41,819 nt of DNA from Paenibacillus barengoltzii NBRC 101215 (GTDB lineage: Bacteria > Bacillota > Bacilli > Paenibacillales > Paenibacillaceae). Where the stretch lies: NCBI RefSeq assembly GCF_004000745.1, contig NZ_BILV01000055.1:1-41819 (forward strand), in the 5' to 3' direction. The notes under the pieces are model-generated. The model worked only from the letters and a program-made list of their open reading frames with translations. It ran no database searches and was not told where the DNA came from. Shown piece after piece: positions 33,609 to 41,549 of the stretch. A program made the translations under genes and the position numbers. How positions within the stretch are numbered: position 1 is the first letter of the stretch; every line of letters begins with the position of its first letter.

Positions 33609-33961
33609 GATTCATCTCTCCTTTGTTAACATTTTGTGAGCAAACAAGCCCATGAAACACTCTCAAAATTGAAAGTTTTAAATTTTCGAAGTTAACCAAT
33701 AACGGGCTTATAAATGCATTAATAGAGCTCCACCGCTTACTTCTTCATCATACTGGATTTCCGAAAACATGGGAACCGCTTCGACACCACCGGGTACATT
33801 AAATGATTTTATCACAACAATAAAGAAATTTTGTAAACGATTGCAGTTGTGCAATGAATTATATCACATCTTCCAAAAAATGTGCATAGCGGAATATCCG
33901 GGGTGGACAAATCATAGAGTTGAACTAGGACAGGTTTTTTGGGAAAAAGGGGAGATGCCAC
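33609..33961. promoter_or_regulatory. divergent control region of citZ and ytvI
   Basis: A gene-free stretch of about 350 bp. On the minus strand TTTACA (33832-33837) and GATAAA (33808-33813), 18 bp apart, make a likely citZ promoter; a second possible -10, TGATATAAT, is near 33858-33865. The dyad ATTGCA-gttg-TGCAAT (33840-33855) sits between the two, and TTAT-N7-ATAA overlaps the -10. These are candidate sites for a regulator such as a LysR-type CcpC, not proven. The leader near 33710 holds ATAA-N5-TTAT. Confidence 0.5.
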
Positions 33962-35080
33962 TTGGATCACGTGATTGTCAAGCGCGTGCTGCGCGGCAGC
34001 TGGATATGCGTTGTCCTCATCGTCTCTGTCCTGGCGGTCTACTGGCTGCTCCCGCTCGTTTATCCATTTTTGATCGCCTGGCTGATCGCCTACGCGATGA
34101 ATCCGTTGGTCCTGTGGCTCCAAAGACACTTGCAAGTGCCAAAATGGCTGGCTGTGACCCTCTCATTGTTCATTTATGTAGGCAGTGCAGGAATCATTGT
34201 GTCCGCGGCCTTAACACGGCTGGTCAAGGAGCTCATCCATTTCGCCGAATCCTTTGATCATCGAATCGCGGAGTGGAGAAATCTGCTGATCTCATGGACG
34301 CAAAGCGAAGGCATTCAGTCGATCATTACTGAAATCAACCGGTTTATTGCGGATAACCCTGGCTATGAAAATACGATCCACAAAAACATCGACAATACCG
34401 CCGAAAAGTTCGGATCGTTTGTCTCCCATCTCATTAATCACGTGCTGGAAACGATCGTCAACCTGCTCTCTTCTCTCCCGAATTTAGGGGTGATTCTTGG
34501 AGTGATCCTGCTGGCTACTTTTTTTATCAGCAATCATTGGGAGCGGGATATGCGATTTCTGGCCGCCTCGGTCCCTGCGCCGTTCCGCAAAACCGTAGGC
34601 GCCATCTGGCGCGACCTCCAGCGGGCGTTATCGGGTTATCTGCGCGCGCAATTTATCATGATCTCGATCACCGCGTTTATCGTTCTCATCGGCTTGCTCA
34701 TCCTCGGCGTCGATTCCGCCTTCACCTACGCCCTGCTGATCGGCCTTGTCGACCTGTTGCCCTATCTCGGTGTCGGTACAGTGATGATTCCTTGGCTCAT
34801 CTACGCCTTTGCCACCGGTCACGACACGCTGGGGATTGGACTGGCCGTCTTGTACGGCGTCATCCTGCTGGCCCGTCAGCTCATTGAACCAAAGGTCCTG
34901 GCCAGCAGCGTAGGACTTGATCCCCTGCCCACGCTGATCGCCATGTTTGTTGGGCTCAAGCTGTTTGGCGTATTGGGACTGATCATCGGTCCGGTGACGC
35001 TGGTCATCCTGGGTGCTGCCGTCCGTGCAGGTGTTGTCCGGGATTTGCGGAACTATATTTTGCATGGTCGATTGAGATAG
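33962..35080 (+). CDS. ytvI: sporulation membrane protein YtvI (AI-2E transporter family)
   Basis: A 372-residue integral membrane protein of the UPF0118/AI-2E exporter family, YtvI subgroup of sporulating Bacillales. The start is a TTG eight bases after AAGGGGAG. Paired membrane segments begin at residues 12-50 (VVLIVSVLAVYWLLPLVYPF, then LIAWLIAYAMNPLV). A soluble coiled region (about 75-155) comes next, then further segments including VDLLPYLGVGTVMIPWLIYAFATG and the family motif LIEPKVLASSVGLDPLPTLIAMFVGLKLFGVLGLIIGP. Its position next to citZ and fxsA is conserved with B. subtilis. The transported substrate is unknown. Confidence 0.92.
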   Translation: MDHVIVKRVLRGSWICVVLIVSVLAVYWLLPLVYPFLIAWLIAYAMNPLVLWLQRHLQVPKWLAVTLSLFIYVGSAGIIVSAALTRLVKELIHFAESFDHRIAEWRNLLISWTQSEGIQSIITEINRFIADNPGYENTIHKNIDNTAEKFGSFVSHLINHVLETIVNLLSSLPNLGVILGVILLATFFISNHWERDMRFLAASVPAPFRKTVGAIWRDLQRALSGYLRAQFIMISITAFIVLIGLLILGVDSAFTYALLIGLVDLLPYLGVGTVMIPWLIYAFATGHDTLGIGLAVLYGVILLARQLIEPKVLASSVGLDPLPTLIAMFVGLKLFGVLGLIIGPVTLVILGAAVRAGVVRDLRNYILHGRLR

Positions 35081-35100
35081 AATTAGCTTCACGCTTGAAA

Positions 35101-35138
35101 AAAAAGGCATCCCGTCCCTCCGAGACGAGATGCCTTTC
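35101..35138. terminator. bidirectional terminator between ytvI and fxsA
   Basis: AAAGGCATCCCGTC pairs with GACGAGATGCCTTT with one mismatch. A runs lie to the left and TTTCTT to the right. Confidence 0.85.
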
Positions 35139-35170
35139 TTGACTTGTTTAGGGGCTGCCTGCCACCAGAG

Positions 35171-35563
35171 TTAACGGCGGAAATACGTAATCGTTCCGTC
35201 CTTGATCTTCTTGCTGACCCATTTCATCAGCGGGCTCCGATAGAGAATACGCGTCAGCGGAAACACCATCGTAAACCCAATGATATCGGTAATGAAGCCA
35301 GGGATCAGCAGCAGAATCCCGCCGGCAAATACGCATAAGCCATCTAGGACCATTCGTCCCGGAAGTTGGCCGCCGCTCATCTGAGCTCGGGCATCCGCGA
35401 GCACCTTACGTCCTTCAAATTGCATCATCAACCCGCCGATGACCGAAGTCGCCAGCGTCAAAAATATCGTCTTCCCAACGCCCAGCTTCTCGCCGACGTA
35501 CATATACCCCCAAAACTCAACAATCGGAATCAACACGATGAGAGCGGCTATCCATTTACGCAT
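35171..35563 (-). CDS. fxsA: FxsA family membrane protein
   Basis: A 130-residue membrane protein. It shows the FxsA pattern: MRKWIAALIVLIPIVEFWGYMYVGEKLGVGKTI, GGLMMQFEGRKVL, then GRMVLDGLCVFAGGILLLIPGFITDIIGFTMVFPLTR with the conserved LLIPGFxTD motif. In E. coli its overproduction relieves phage T7 exclusion by F; its normal role is unknown. AAAGGAG precedes the ATG. In B. subtilis it also sits between pyk and ytvI. Confidence 0.95.
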   Translation of the reverse strand: MRKWIAALIVLIPIVEFWGYMYVGEKLGVGKTIFLTLATSVIGGLMMQFEGRKVLADARAQMSGGQLPGRMVLDGLCVFAGGILLLIPGFITDIIGFTMVFPLTRILYRSPLMKWVSKKIKDGTITYFRR

Positions 35564-35629
35564 ATTAGGACTCCTTTATCACATTCCTGTACTTGTATTT
35601 TACCGCCTCCGCGTCACATAATCAAAATT

Positions 35630-36049
35630 TTACGGTTTTCGGGCTTCCTCCAACGCCGCGTACCATTCCGGGAACACCTTCTTGAACTGCACCGGTTTGA
35701 AATCCTCGCGGCGAACGACATAATGCGAAGAAGAACCCTCGACGCACAACGTGCCTTCCCCGTTATACACCTCATATCCGTAGGCCGTTTTAACCCCGTT
35801 GTTCTCAATGACCCGGGTCTTAAGCAGGACGGTATCCCCGTACCGGATCCCGCGTTTATATTCTACTTTCATTTCGTGAACGGGCGAGATATACCCCGCC
35901 TGCTCCATATCGAAATAATCGAAGCCGAGATTCCGGCTCAGATGCAGCCTCCCCTGCTCGAACCACTCGATATAACGGGCATGGTAAATGATCCCCATCA
36001 TGTCAAACTCCGAATATTTCGGCTCAATAGACAGTTCGCATACGTACAC
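35630..36049 (-). CDS. acyl-CoA thioesterase, YbgC/FadM hotdog family
   Basis: A 139-residue single hotdog-fold thioesterase. The start is a GTG at 36049, eight bases after AAAGGAG; the open frame runs on through the pyk terminator and is not used. YSEFDMMGIIYHARYIEWFEQGR carries the catalytic Asp and the conserved GxxYHxxY of the YbgC/4-hydroxybenzoyl-CoA group. GIRYGDTVLLKTRVIENNGVKTAYGYEVYN completes the fold. The substrate is an unknown acyl-CoA. It follows pyk after a terminator, so it may be expressed by read-through or its own promoter. Confidence 0.92.
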   Translation of the reverse strand: MYVCELSIEPKYSEFDMMGIIYHARYIEWFEQGRLHLSRNLGFDYFDMEQAGYISPVHEMKVEYKRGIRYGDTVLLKTRVIENNGVKTAYGYEVYNGEGTLCVEGSSSHYVVRREDFKPVQFKKVFPEWYAALEEARKP

Positions 36050-36110
36050 GATTCTCCGCTCCTTTCTGATTTGCCTGATGCTGCCGCAGGTACAGTTCCC
36101 GTTCGGCGGC

Positions 36111-36149
36111 AAAAAAAGCAATGGTCCCTCAGCGGGCCCCATTGCTTTC
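36111..36149 (-). terminator. terminator of pyk
   Basis: On the minus strand AAAGCAATGG pairs with CCATTGCTTT, with GGCCC paired less regularly inside, followed by a run of T. Confidence 0.88.
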
Positions 36150-36184
36150 TTTGTGACTTGAAGTCGATGTATATAAACCTTAAG

Positions 36185-37606
36185 CTACTTGCGGATTTGC
36201 CCGATTTTCACCAGATTCGTGGAACCGGAACGTCCGAGCGGTACCCCGGCAGTAATGACTACGAGGTCGCCTTCCTTCACCAGTCCGGAATCCAAGCCGC
36301 CCTTCATCGCTTTGTCGAACATTTCGTCCGTCGTGCTGGCGATATCGCCTTTCACCGGCGTTACGCCCCAGTTCAGGGCCAGGCGGCGCAAGGTTTGATC
36401 TTCCGTCGTCACAGCGATAATTGGTGCTTTCGGACGATATTTGGAGACCATCCGTGCCGTATAACCGGTTTCCGTCGAAGTAATGATCGCTTTCGCGTTC
36501 AGCTCCAGCGCCGAGTTGGCAACTGCTTGGCTGATCGCTTCGGTTACGGTCGTTTGTTGGGCATTGCTTTGCTTCAAGAAGATTTCACGATATTCCAAAG
36601 CGGATTCTGCTTTCTCTGCGATGCGGGACATCGTCAGCACCGATTCCACCGGATATTTCCCGGCAGCCGTTTCACCGGAGAGCATAATTGCGTCCGTACC
36701 GTCAAAAATCGCGTTAGCCACGTCGCTGGCTTCTGCGCGCGTAGGTCTTGGGTTGCGTTGCATGGAGTCAAGCATTTGCGTAGCTGTGATGACCGGTTTG
36801 CCAACACGGTTACATTTCTCGATCATGCGTTTTTGCACGAGCGGTACATCTTCCGCAGGAATTTCCACGCCGAGGTCACCGCGAGCAACCATCAGGCCGT
36901 CAGATACTTCCAGGATTTCATCAAGGTTGTCCACACCTTGTTGGTTTTCGATTTTAGAGATGATTTGAATATGAGTTGCGTTGTGTTGCTCCAGCAGTTG
37001 ACGAATTTCAAGCACGTCGCTCGCTTTACGAACGAAGGAAGCGGCAATAAAATCGATGCCTTGCTCGATCCCGAACTTAATGTCGTTAGCGTCTTTCTCA
37101 GTGATGCCTGGCAGGGAAATGTTTACGCCGGGTACGTTCACGCCTTTTTTGCTCTTGATCGTTCCGCCATTGACGATGCGGCATTTGATTTCCGTTCCTT
37201 GAATGTCAACGACTGTCAAACCAATCAAACCGTCGTCGATCAGAATCGTCGAACCGACTTCCACATCTCCAGGAAGATCTTTGTATGTGATGGAAATCCG
37301 GTTCTTATCGCCGAGAATTTCTTCGGTCGTCAAGGTAATGAATTCATCCTGTACCAGCTCGATAGGCTCTTCTTTCAATTTACCGGTACGGATTTCAGGA
37401 CCTTTGGTGTCCAACAGTATGGCGATCGATTTCCCCAGCTCCGCACTCGCTTGACGAATATTCTTGATCCGGTTCCCACGCTCTTCGTAATCACCGTGGG
37501 AGAAGTTCAAGCGAGCGACGTTCATTCCGGCCATGATCAGCTTCTTGATGTTTTCTAACGATTCACTAGAAGGACCGATAGTACATACGATTTTTGTTTT
37601 GCGCAT
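36185..37606 (-). CDS. pyk: pyruvate kinase
   Basis: Final glycolytic enzyme: phosphoenolpyruvate plus ADP to pyruvate and ATP. The 473 residues start [14 protein letters not shown] and include [19 protein letters not shown], the catalytic [32 protein letters not shown], the signature [47 protein letters not shown], and the allosteric C-terminal domain ending at LVKIGQIRK. The extra C-terminal PEP-utiliser domain of Bacillus pyruvate kinase (about 585 residues) is absent. pfkA, normally upstream in the same operon, is missing. The ATG follows CGGAGGAAA. Confidence 0.97.
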   Translation of the reverse strand: MRKTKIVCTIGPSSESLENIKKLIMAGMNVARLNFSHGDYEERGNRIKNIRQASAELGKSIAILLDTKGPEIRTGKLKEEPIELVQDEFITLTTEEILGDKNRISITYKDLPGDVEVGSTILIDDGLIGLTVVDIQGTEIKCRIVNGGTIKSKKGVNVPGVNISLPGITEKDANDIKFGIEQGIDFIAASFVRKASDVLEIRQLLEQHNATHIQIISKIENQQGVDNLDEILEVSDGLMVARGDLGVEIPAEDVPLVQKRMIEKCNRVGKPVITATQMLDSMQRNPRPTRAEASDVANAIFDGTDAIMLSGETAAGKYPVESVLTMSRIAEKAESALEYREIFLKQSNAQQTTVTEAISQAVANSALELNAKAIITSTETGYTARMVSKYRPKAPIIAVTTEDQTLRRLALNWGVTPVKGDIASTTDEMFDKAMKGGLDSGLVKEGDLVVITAGVPLGRSGSTNLVKIGQIRK

Positions 37607-37796
37607 TTGGGTTTCCTCCGTTTAAAATAGTTCTCTCTATATAATCTTTTCCAACAACTAAATTTACTACAGTTTTGTCGATTTGTATAGGAAGTTTATC
37701 ATATTGTAACGAACTATCCATGATTACGCGCCTAACGACTTGGCTAAGCGCAGGGATTCTCGGTATCTAAATTTCCAGTATTTCCCGAAAACAGCG

Positions 37797-37842
37797 AAAA
37801 TAACCTTACCGCAGGTCCCGTAGGTTCCCCCGTAAGGTTATC
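37797..37842 (-). terminator. terminator of accD-accA
   Basis: On the minus strand ATAACCTTAC pairs perfectly with GTAAGGTTAT over a G/C-rich loop, followed by TTTTC. Outer CAGCG/CGCTG arms extend the dyad. Confidence 0.75.
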
Positions 37843-37853
37843 GCTGTGAAACT

Positions 37854-38954
37854 TTAACTTGGCTTGGCAGTTTGAACTTTCGAAGCCGCCTCCGGTTCGC
37901 TTGGCGCTTCTGAAGACTTCTCATCCTCAGGGATGCCGGCGACCTCAGCCACCGTTTCCGGCACCACAGTTCCTTGCGCCTTCGGCGCTCCTGCCTTGCC
38001 TGCTACCTGAAACTCGCCGATTTTGCGGAATTTCCGATAACGGTCCTCCACCAGCTCATCGGGATTCAAGTTGGACAGTTCTTCCAAATGACGAAGCAAC
38101 GCCTCTTTGATCGAGGCGGCTGTCGAATCGTAATCCCGGTGCGCGCCGCCGCGCGGTTCGGGAACAATCTCTTCAATGACGCCCATCGCGAGTAGATCTT
38201 GGGCGGTGATCTTCATCGCTTCCGCCGCCTGATCCGCCTTGGAGGCATCCTTCCAAAGGATCGAGGCCGCTCCGTTTGGCGAAATAACGGAGTAAATGGC
38301 ATTCTCCAGCATCAGCACGCGGTTGCCTACGCCAAGGGCGAGCGCGCCGCCGCTTCCGCCTTCTCCGAGAACAACGCAGATGATCGGTACCCGCAGCATC
38401 GACATCTCGCGCAAATTCCGAGCGATCGCTTCCGATTGCCCGCGCTCCTCCGCCGTAATTCCCGGATAGGCCCCCTTCGTATCGATAAACGTAATGATCG
38501 GCCGCCGGAACTTGTCCGCCTGCTGCATCAACCGCAGCGCCTTGCGGAAGCCCTCCGGATGCGCGCTGCCGAAGAAGCGGGCGATATTATCCTTCGTATC
38601 CTTCCCCCGCTGCTGCCCGATCACCGTGACCGGCACGCCGCCCAGCTTCGCGAGACCGCCAACAACAGCCAAATCATCCCCAAACAACCGGTCCCCGTGA
38701 AGTTCAATAAAATCTTCAAAGATCAAGCCGATCATATCCAGCGATGTCGGGCGCTGATGATGGCGGGCCAGATGCATCTTTTGGGAGGGAGAAATGTTGC
38801 TGTAGATCTCTTCCTCCAGCTGCCGGTAACGCTCTTCCAAGCGCGCGATTTCATCGGTAAAATCGATTCCCTTCTCTTTGCCAAACTGCTCCAATTCGGA
38901 AATCTTCTCACGCAGCTTCACAAGAGGCGTCTCAAAAGGCAATTCGCCTGCCAT
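37854..38954 (-). CDS. accA: acetyl-CoA carboxylase carboxyltransferase alpha subunit
   Basis: Alpha half of the carboxyltransferase that makes malonyl-CoA for fatty acid synthesis. The start codon directly follows the accD stop (TAAATG), so the two subunits are coupled. [35 protein letters not shown] and the crotonase-fold motifs [26 protein letters not shown] and [38 protein letters not shown] are conserved. The 366 residues are about 45 more than usual because of a low-complexity Ala/Glu/Pro-rich tail (from about residue 318, after [12 protein letters not shown]). Confidence 0.97.
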   Translation of the reverse strand: MAGELPFETPLVKLREKISELEQFGKEKGIDFTDEIARLEERYRQLEEEIYSNISPSQKMHLARHHQRPTSLDMIGLIFEDFIELHGDRLFGDDLAVVGGLAKLGGVPVTVIGQQRGKDTKDNIARFFGSAHPEGFRKALRLMQQADKFRRPIITFIDTKGAYPGITAEERGQSEAIARNLREMSMLRVPIICVVLGEGGSGGALALGVGNRVLMLENAIYSVISPNGAASILWKDASKADQAAEAMKITAQDLLAMGVIEEIVPEPRGGAHRDYDSTAASIKEALLRHLEELSNLNPDELVEDRYRKFRKIGEFQVAGKAGAPKAQGTVVPETVAEVAGIPEDEKSSEAPSEPEAASKVQTAKPS

Positions 38955-39848
38955 TTATACTCCTCCCTTCACGCCGTGCAATTCTAGCAATTTCGCCAGC
39001 GTCGATTTCATATCCTTGCGGTGCACGACAAGATCGATCTGACCATGCTGCAGGTTAAATTCCGCCGTCTGGAAGTCGTCCGGAAGCTTCTGACGGATCG
39101 TCTGCTCAATAACGATTCTTCCGGCAAAACCAAACACGGCCCCGGGCTCGGCCACAATAATGTCGCCAAGCATGGCAAAACTAGCCGATACACCACCCGT
39201 CGTCGGGTCTGTAATGACTGATATATATAAACCACCATGTTCGCTTAGTCGGGCCAAAGCGGCGCTCGTCTTGGCCATCTGCATCAAACTGAGGATACTC
39301 TCTTGCATCCGCGCTCCGCCCGATGTGGAGAAAATGATCATCGGCAGACGTTTTTCGATGGCCTTCTCGATGGCACGCGTAATTTTCTCCCCTACAACCG
39401 ATCCCATACTCCCGGTGAAGAAGTCAAAGCTCATCACGGCTGCCACAGCAGGATAGCCATGGATGGTCCCCTCTCCGGTCACGACCGCTTCGCGTAGTCC
39501 CGATTTCAAAGCCTGCTGCTCCAGCTTGCTGGCATACCCCGGGAACTTCAGCGGATCGACCGAGATCAGGTCAGCATCGTACTCCGTAAAGCTGCCTTCA
39601 TCAAAGGTATAGCGAATCCGATCCAGAGCGTTCAGCCGCATATGGTGTCCGCAGGAAGGGCACACCATCAAATTCTTCTCCAGTTCTTTGCTGTACTGAA
39701 TCGCACCGCAACGGCCGCATTTATTCATCAGGCCTTCCGGAATTTCGCGTTTGGGGCGATCTGCCTGCGGCGTGCCCTCTTCATTGCCGGTTCGTCCTGA
39801 GGGAATGGTCGCGTACTTCCTCTTCTTCTGAAACAAATCTTTGAACAC
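38955..39848 (-). CDS. accD: acetyl-CoA carboxylase carboxyltransferase beta subunit
   Basis: Beta half of the carboxyltransferase, 297 residues. A zinc ribbon [20 protein letters not shown] then PSCG (about residues 44-66) follows a basic N-terminus. The crotonase-fold part has [49 protein letters not shown] and [34 protein letters not shown]. The start is a GTG (VFKDLFQKK) behind GAGGTGTAG. It is the first gene of accD-accA. Confidence 0.97.
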   Translation of the reverse strand: MFKDLFQKKRKYATIPSGRTGNEEGTPQADRPKREIPEGLMNKCGRCGAIQYSKELEKNLMVCPSCGHHMRLNALDRIRYTFDEGSFTEYDADLISVDPLKFPGYASKLEQQALKSGLREAVVTGEGTIHGYPAVAAVMSFDFFTGSMGSVVGEKITRAIEKAIEKRLPMIIFSTSGGARMQESILSLMQMAKTSAALARLSEHGGLYISVITDPTTGGVSASFAMLGDIIVAEPGAVFGFAGRIVIEQTIRQKLPDDFQTAEFNLQHGQIDLVVHRKDMKSTLAKLLELHGVKGGV

Positions 39849-39971
39849 AACTACACCTCTTCAGCCGTTTATTTATCGTAGCAGTTCCACAAAGTCTATA
39901 AAAACCCAGACGACCCTATATGAACCCGCACTTCTAGGCCTTATCTGCACTAGGAATCTCGAATCCCTTTG

Positions 39972-40160
39972 CTAAGGATGCAAAATCGAATTCAACACTT
40001 CTTGCACTTCTTCCAGTTCCCCGGAAGGAACTAAAATCTCGTATTGCTGTTTGGATAAATTAACAGGACGTGTTTGGACAAGGAAGCCTTCTTCGGTGAG
40101 TTTCGTCTTGATCATATCCGCAACTTTCGCGGTAGGCGCAATATACATAACAGTCCACAT
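39972..40160 (-). CDS. small conserved protein of Paenibacillus type (unknown function)
   Basis: A 62-residue protein (MWTVMYIAPTAKVADMIKTK, then LTEEGFLVQTRPVNLSKQQYEILVPSGELEEVQEVLNSILHP). The beta-alpha-beta pattern with a signal-transduction-like end resembles DUF2007-type small domains; similar proteins upstream of accD in Bacillales are sometimes mislabelled glutamate decarboxylase. The ATG is chosen because a good promoter lies just upstream; the frame is open to 40454, but that part crosses a terminator and hairpins. The ribosome binding site AGGGGG is 12 bases away. Function unknown. Confidence 0.75.
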   Translation of the reverse strand: MWTVMYIAPTAKVADMIKTKLTEEGFLVQTRPVNLSKQQYEILVPSGELEEVQEVLNSILHP

Positions 40161-40199
40161 GCCCTTTTCAAAGCCCCCTAACCTAATCTTTGAGCCCGT

Positions 40200-40229
40200 A
40201 TAATAGAGTAATGATAACATAATTTTCAA
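40200..40229 (-). promoter_or_regulatory. sigma-A promoter of the 62-residue protein gene
   Basis: TTGAAA (40224-40229) and TATTAT (40200-40205) on the minus strand are 18 bp apart, about 40 bp before the ATG at 40160. Confidence 0.75.
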
Positions 40230-40241
40230 AAATCCCGCAAC

Positions 40242-40271
40242 AAAAGGAAACCCGCGCAGAAAGCGGGTCTC
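40242..40271 (-). terminator. terminator of the pgpA-like gene
   Basis: On the minus strand ACCCGC pairs with GCGGGT across TTTCTGC, followed by TTCCTTTTG. Between it and the gene end lie two more dyads: ATTACT...AGTAAT with CTGAAA/TTTCAG (40323-40352), and the perfect 14-bp GACGGGATCCCGTC (40373-40386). Confidence 0.65.
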
Positions 40272-40416
40272 GGCAACAGATCCGCCGCAGAGCCCGGCGC
40301 TAGGTTCCACGGGACAGTAGGCATTACTCTGAAAGATATTTTCAGAAGTAATGGGGCAAGGGCATTGGATGAGACGGGATCCCGTCCAAAGACAATGGGC
40401 TCTTGGGCTCGATTTT

Positions 40417-40911
40417 TCAAGAGGAGCCCGACGGATAGGTCGTGGCCTGTTCATGTTTATGGGCGATTCGCGCGGAAGCCGCTGCGGCCAGACCGGCGAC
40501 TAAATCGTCAAGAAAGACATGAATGCGTTCGCCGCGATTGTTCAGCTTCCCTATGATCTCCGGTTTGACCTTGTCCAAATAGCCGAAGCTTGTCAGGCCA
40601 ATCATTCCAAACACACTCGTGATGCCCAGCGCCATCGTTTCATCCACCCCATACAGCGGTTCGTCGGCCTCCAGGATCGCTTGCAGCGGTTCAGGGAGCT
40701 GCTTCTGTTCAGCCAGTTCATCAAGTGCGATTCCCGTAAATAGGGTATATTGAACCTCTCTCTTCTGCAACACAGCTTTGACGCTTTCCAAGCATTGGTC
40801 CAGCGTCAGATCCGCATGATACGCCGTTTGCAGCGAATGCACAATTTGAGCGATATCCTCCAGCTTCACTCCACGGCGCAGCAGTTGCGCTTTCGCCAAT
40901 TCATATGTCAT
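40417..40911 (-). CDS. phosphatidylglycerophosphatase A-like protein (YutG/PgpA family)
   Basis: A 164-residue protein. The ATG at 40911 (MTYELAKAQLL) follows AAGGGAGGAAG; the longer frame lacks support. The N-terminal half (RRGVKLEDIAQIVHSLQTAYHADLTLDQCLESVKAVLQKREVQ) is the helical extension of the YutG type. The C-terminal half has ITSVFGMIGLTSFGYLDKVKPEIIGKLNNR and HVFLDDLVAGLAAAASARI, the PgpA-type segment with a conserved DD pair. Members dephosphorylate phosphatidylglycerophosphate, although the activity of the YutG group is less certain. It is monocistronic. Confidence 0.85.
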   Translation of the reverse strand: MTYELAKAQLLRRGVKLEDIAQIVHSLQTAYHADLTLDQCLESVKAVLQKREVQYTLFTGIALDELAEQKQLPEPLQAILEADEPLYGVDETMALGITSVFGMIGLTSFGYLDKVKPEIIGKLNNRGERIHVFLDDLVAGLAAAASARIAHKHEQATTYPSGSS

Positions 40912-41035
40912 CGTTTCTTCCTCCCTTGATCCCGGCGCAACCGCCGTTGCCCGTAATTGTCGCGATAGGGTTGTCGTCACACTGCGAGGTGCTGTCCATT
41001 TAGTGTCGTCTTCGTAACCTCCAGGAACGAAACTC

Positions 41036-41113
41036 GGCTAGTGCTGCTGCTGAACTGGTACAGACGTTGGCTAGTGCCTGTGTAGAGTTGGTGTTGTTGA
41101 CGTTGGCTGGTGC
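41036..41113. repeat. GGCTRGTGC-containing repeats, three copies
   Basis: GGCTAGTGC at 41036 and 41069 and GGCTGGTGC at 41105 are spaced 33 and 36 bp. The last two share the longer ACGTTGGCTRGTGC. The spacers are rich in TTGGTGTTG-like and CTGCTG runs. Confidence 0.7.
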
Positions 41114-41274
41114 TGATGATGGCTACCGTTGACCGTAGTTCCCCCCGCTAGTTGACGATGCCGGAATTCATTTCATGATCGATTCTTGGTCATTCGTGTG
41201 TTCCTAAGTGTATGCACCACCCTCCAAAAATGTTCGTTAAACCGTGTCCCGACCTATCCGAAGCTTGCCCGCGC

Positions 41275-41457
41275 TAACGGACCTCAGCGACGCTATTTGC
41301 CCATTTCCCGCAGATTTCCCAATGTAACGGACACTACGGCCGTTATTTGGCACCCAACTGGTGATTTCAGGCACTATGCGATGAAATAAGGTCGCTCAGG
41401 TCCGTTACTTTGCCAACCTTCTTGTAAACGTTGGAATAACGGCACTGGAGTCCATTA
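41275..41457. repeat. 24-bp repeat cluster, two direct and two inverted copies
   Basis: Copies on the plus strand lie at 41275-41298 and 41325-41348. Copies on the minus strand lie at 41384-41407 and 41434-41457. Each begins TAACGGAC (TAATGGAC in the last) and ends with TATTT or TTATT; the first and third are TAACGGACCT then C or G then AGCGAC, with two changes after that. The cluster could fold into large hairpins. It has the look of a dispersed intergenic repeat of Paenibacillus. Confidence 0.8.
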
Positions 41458-41467
41458 GATCGGGTGC

Positions 41468-41506
41468 AAAATAAATACCCGGCCCTGCATCTATGCAGAA
41501 CCGGGT
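41468..41506 (-). terminator. terminator of dnaE
   Basis: On the minus strand ACCCGG pairs with CCGGGT, with an inner CTGCA/TGCAG, followed by ATTTATTTTG. Confidence 0.85.
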
Positions 41507-41549
41507 TATGGCCACCGGATCATGGCGATCCTTGGTCGGCAGATCGCCG

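Larger units (their letters stand above)
40912..41549. other. 640-bp gene-free stretch with two repeat families
   Basis: Between the pgpA-like gene and dnaE there is no credible gene. It holds a GGCTRGTGC repeat (41036-41113), an inverted and direct 24-bp repeat cluster (41275-41457) and the dnaE terminator. The open frame 41186-41389 runs across the repeats. Confidence 0.7.

Noticed and set aside
33650..33690. CcpA cre site upstream of citZ
   Set aside because: TGAGAGTGTTTCA lacks the central CG and is one base short of the consensus spacing.
35366..37558. 730-codon plus-strand frame opposite fxsA, thioesterase and pyk
   Set aside because: It spans three well-supported minus-strand genes and their terminators; its length reflects codon bias of the opposite strand, and the product is Phe/Arg/His-rich without recognisable domains.
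40161..40454. N-terminal extension of the 62-residue protein to 160 residues
   Set aside because: The extension crosses a terminator, two hairpins and the sigma-A promoter.
41186..41389. 67-codon frame near dnaE
   Set aside because: It is read through the 24-bp repeat units; such repeat-derived frames are commonly misannotated.
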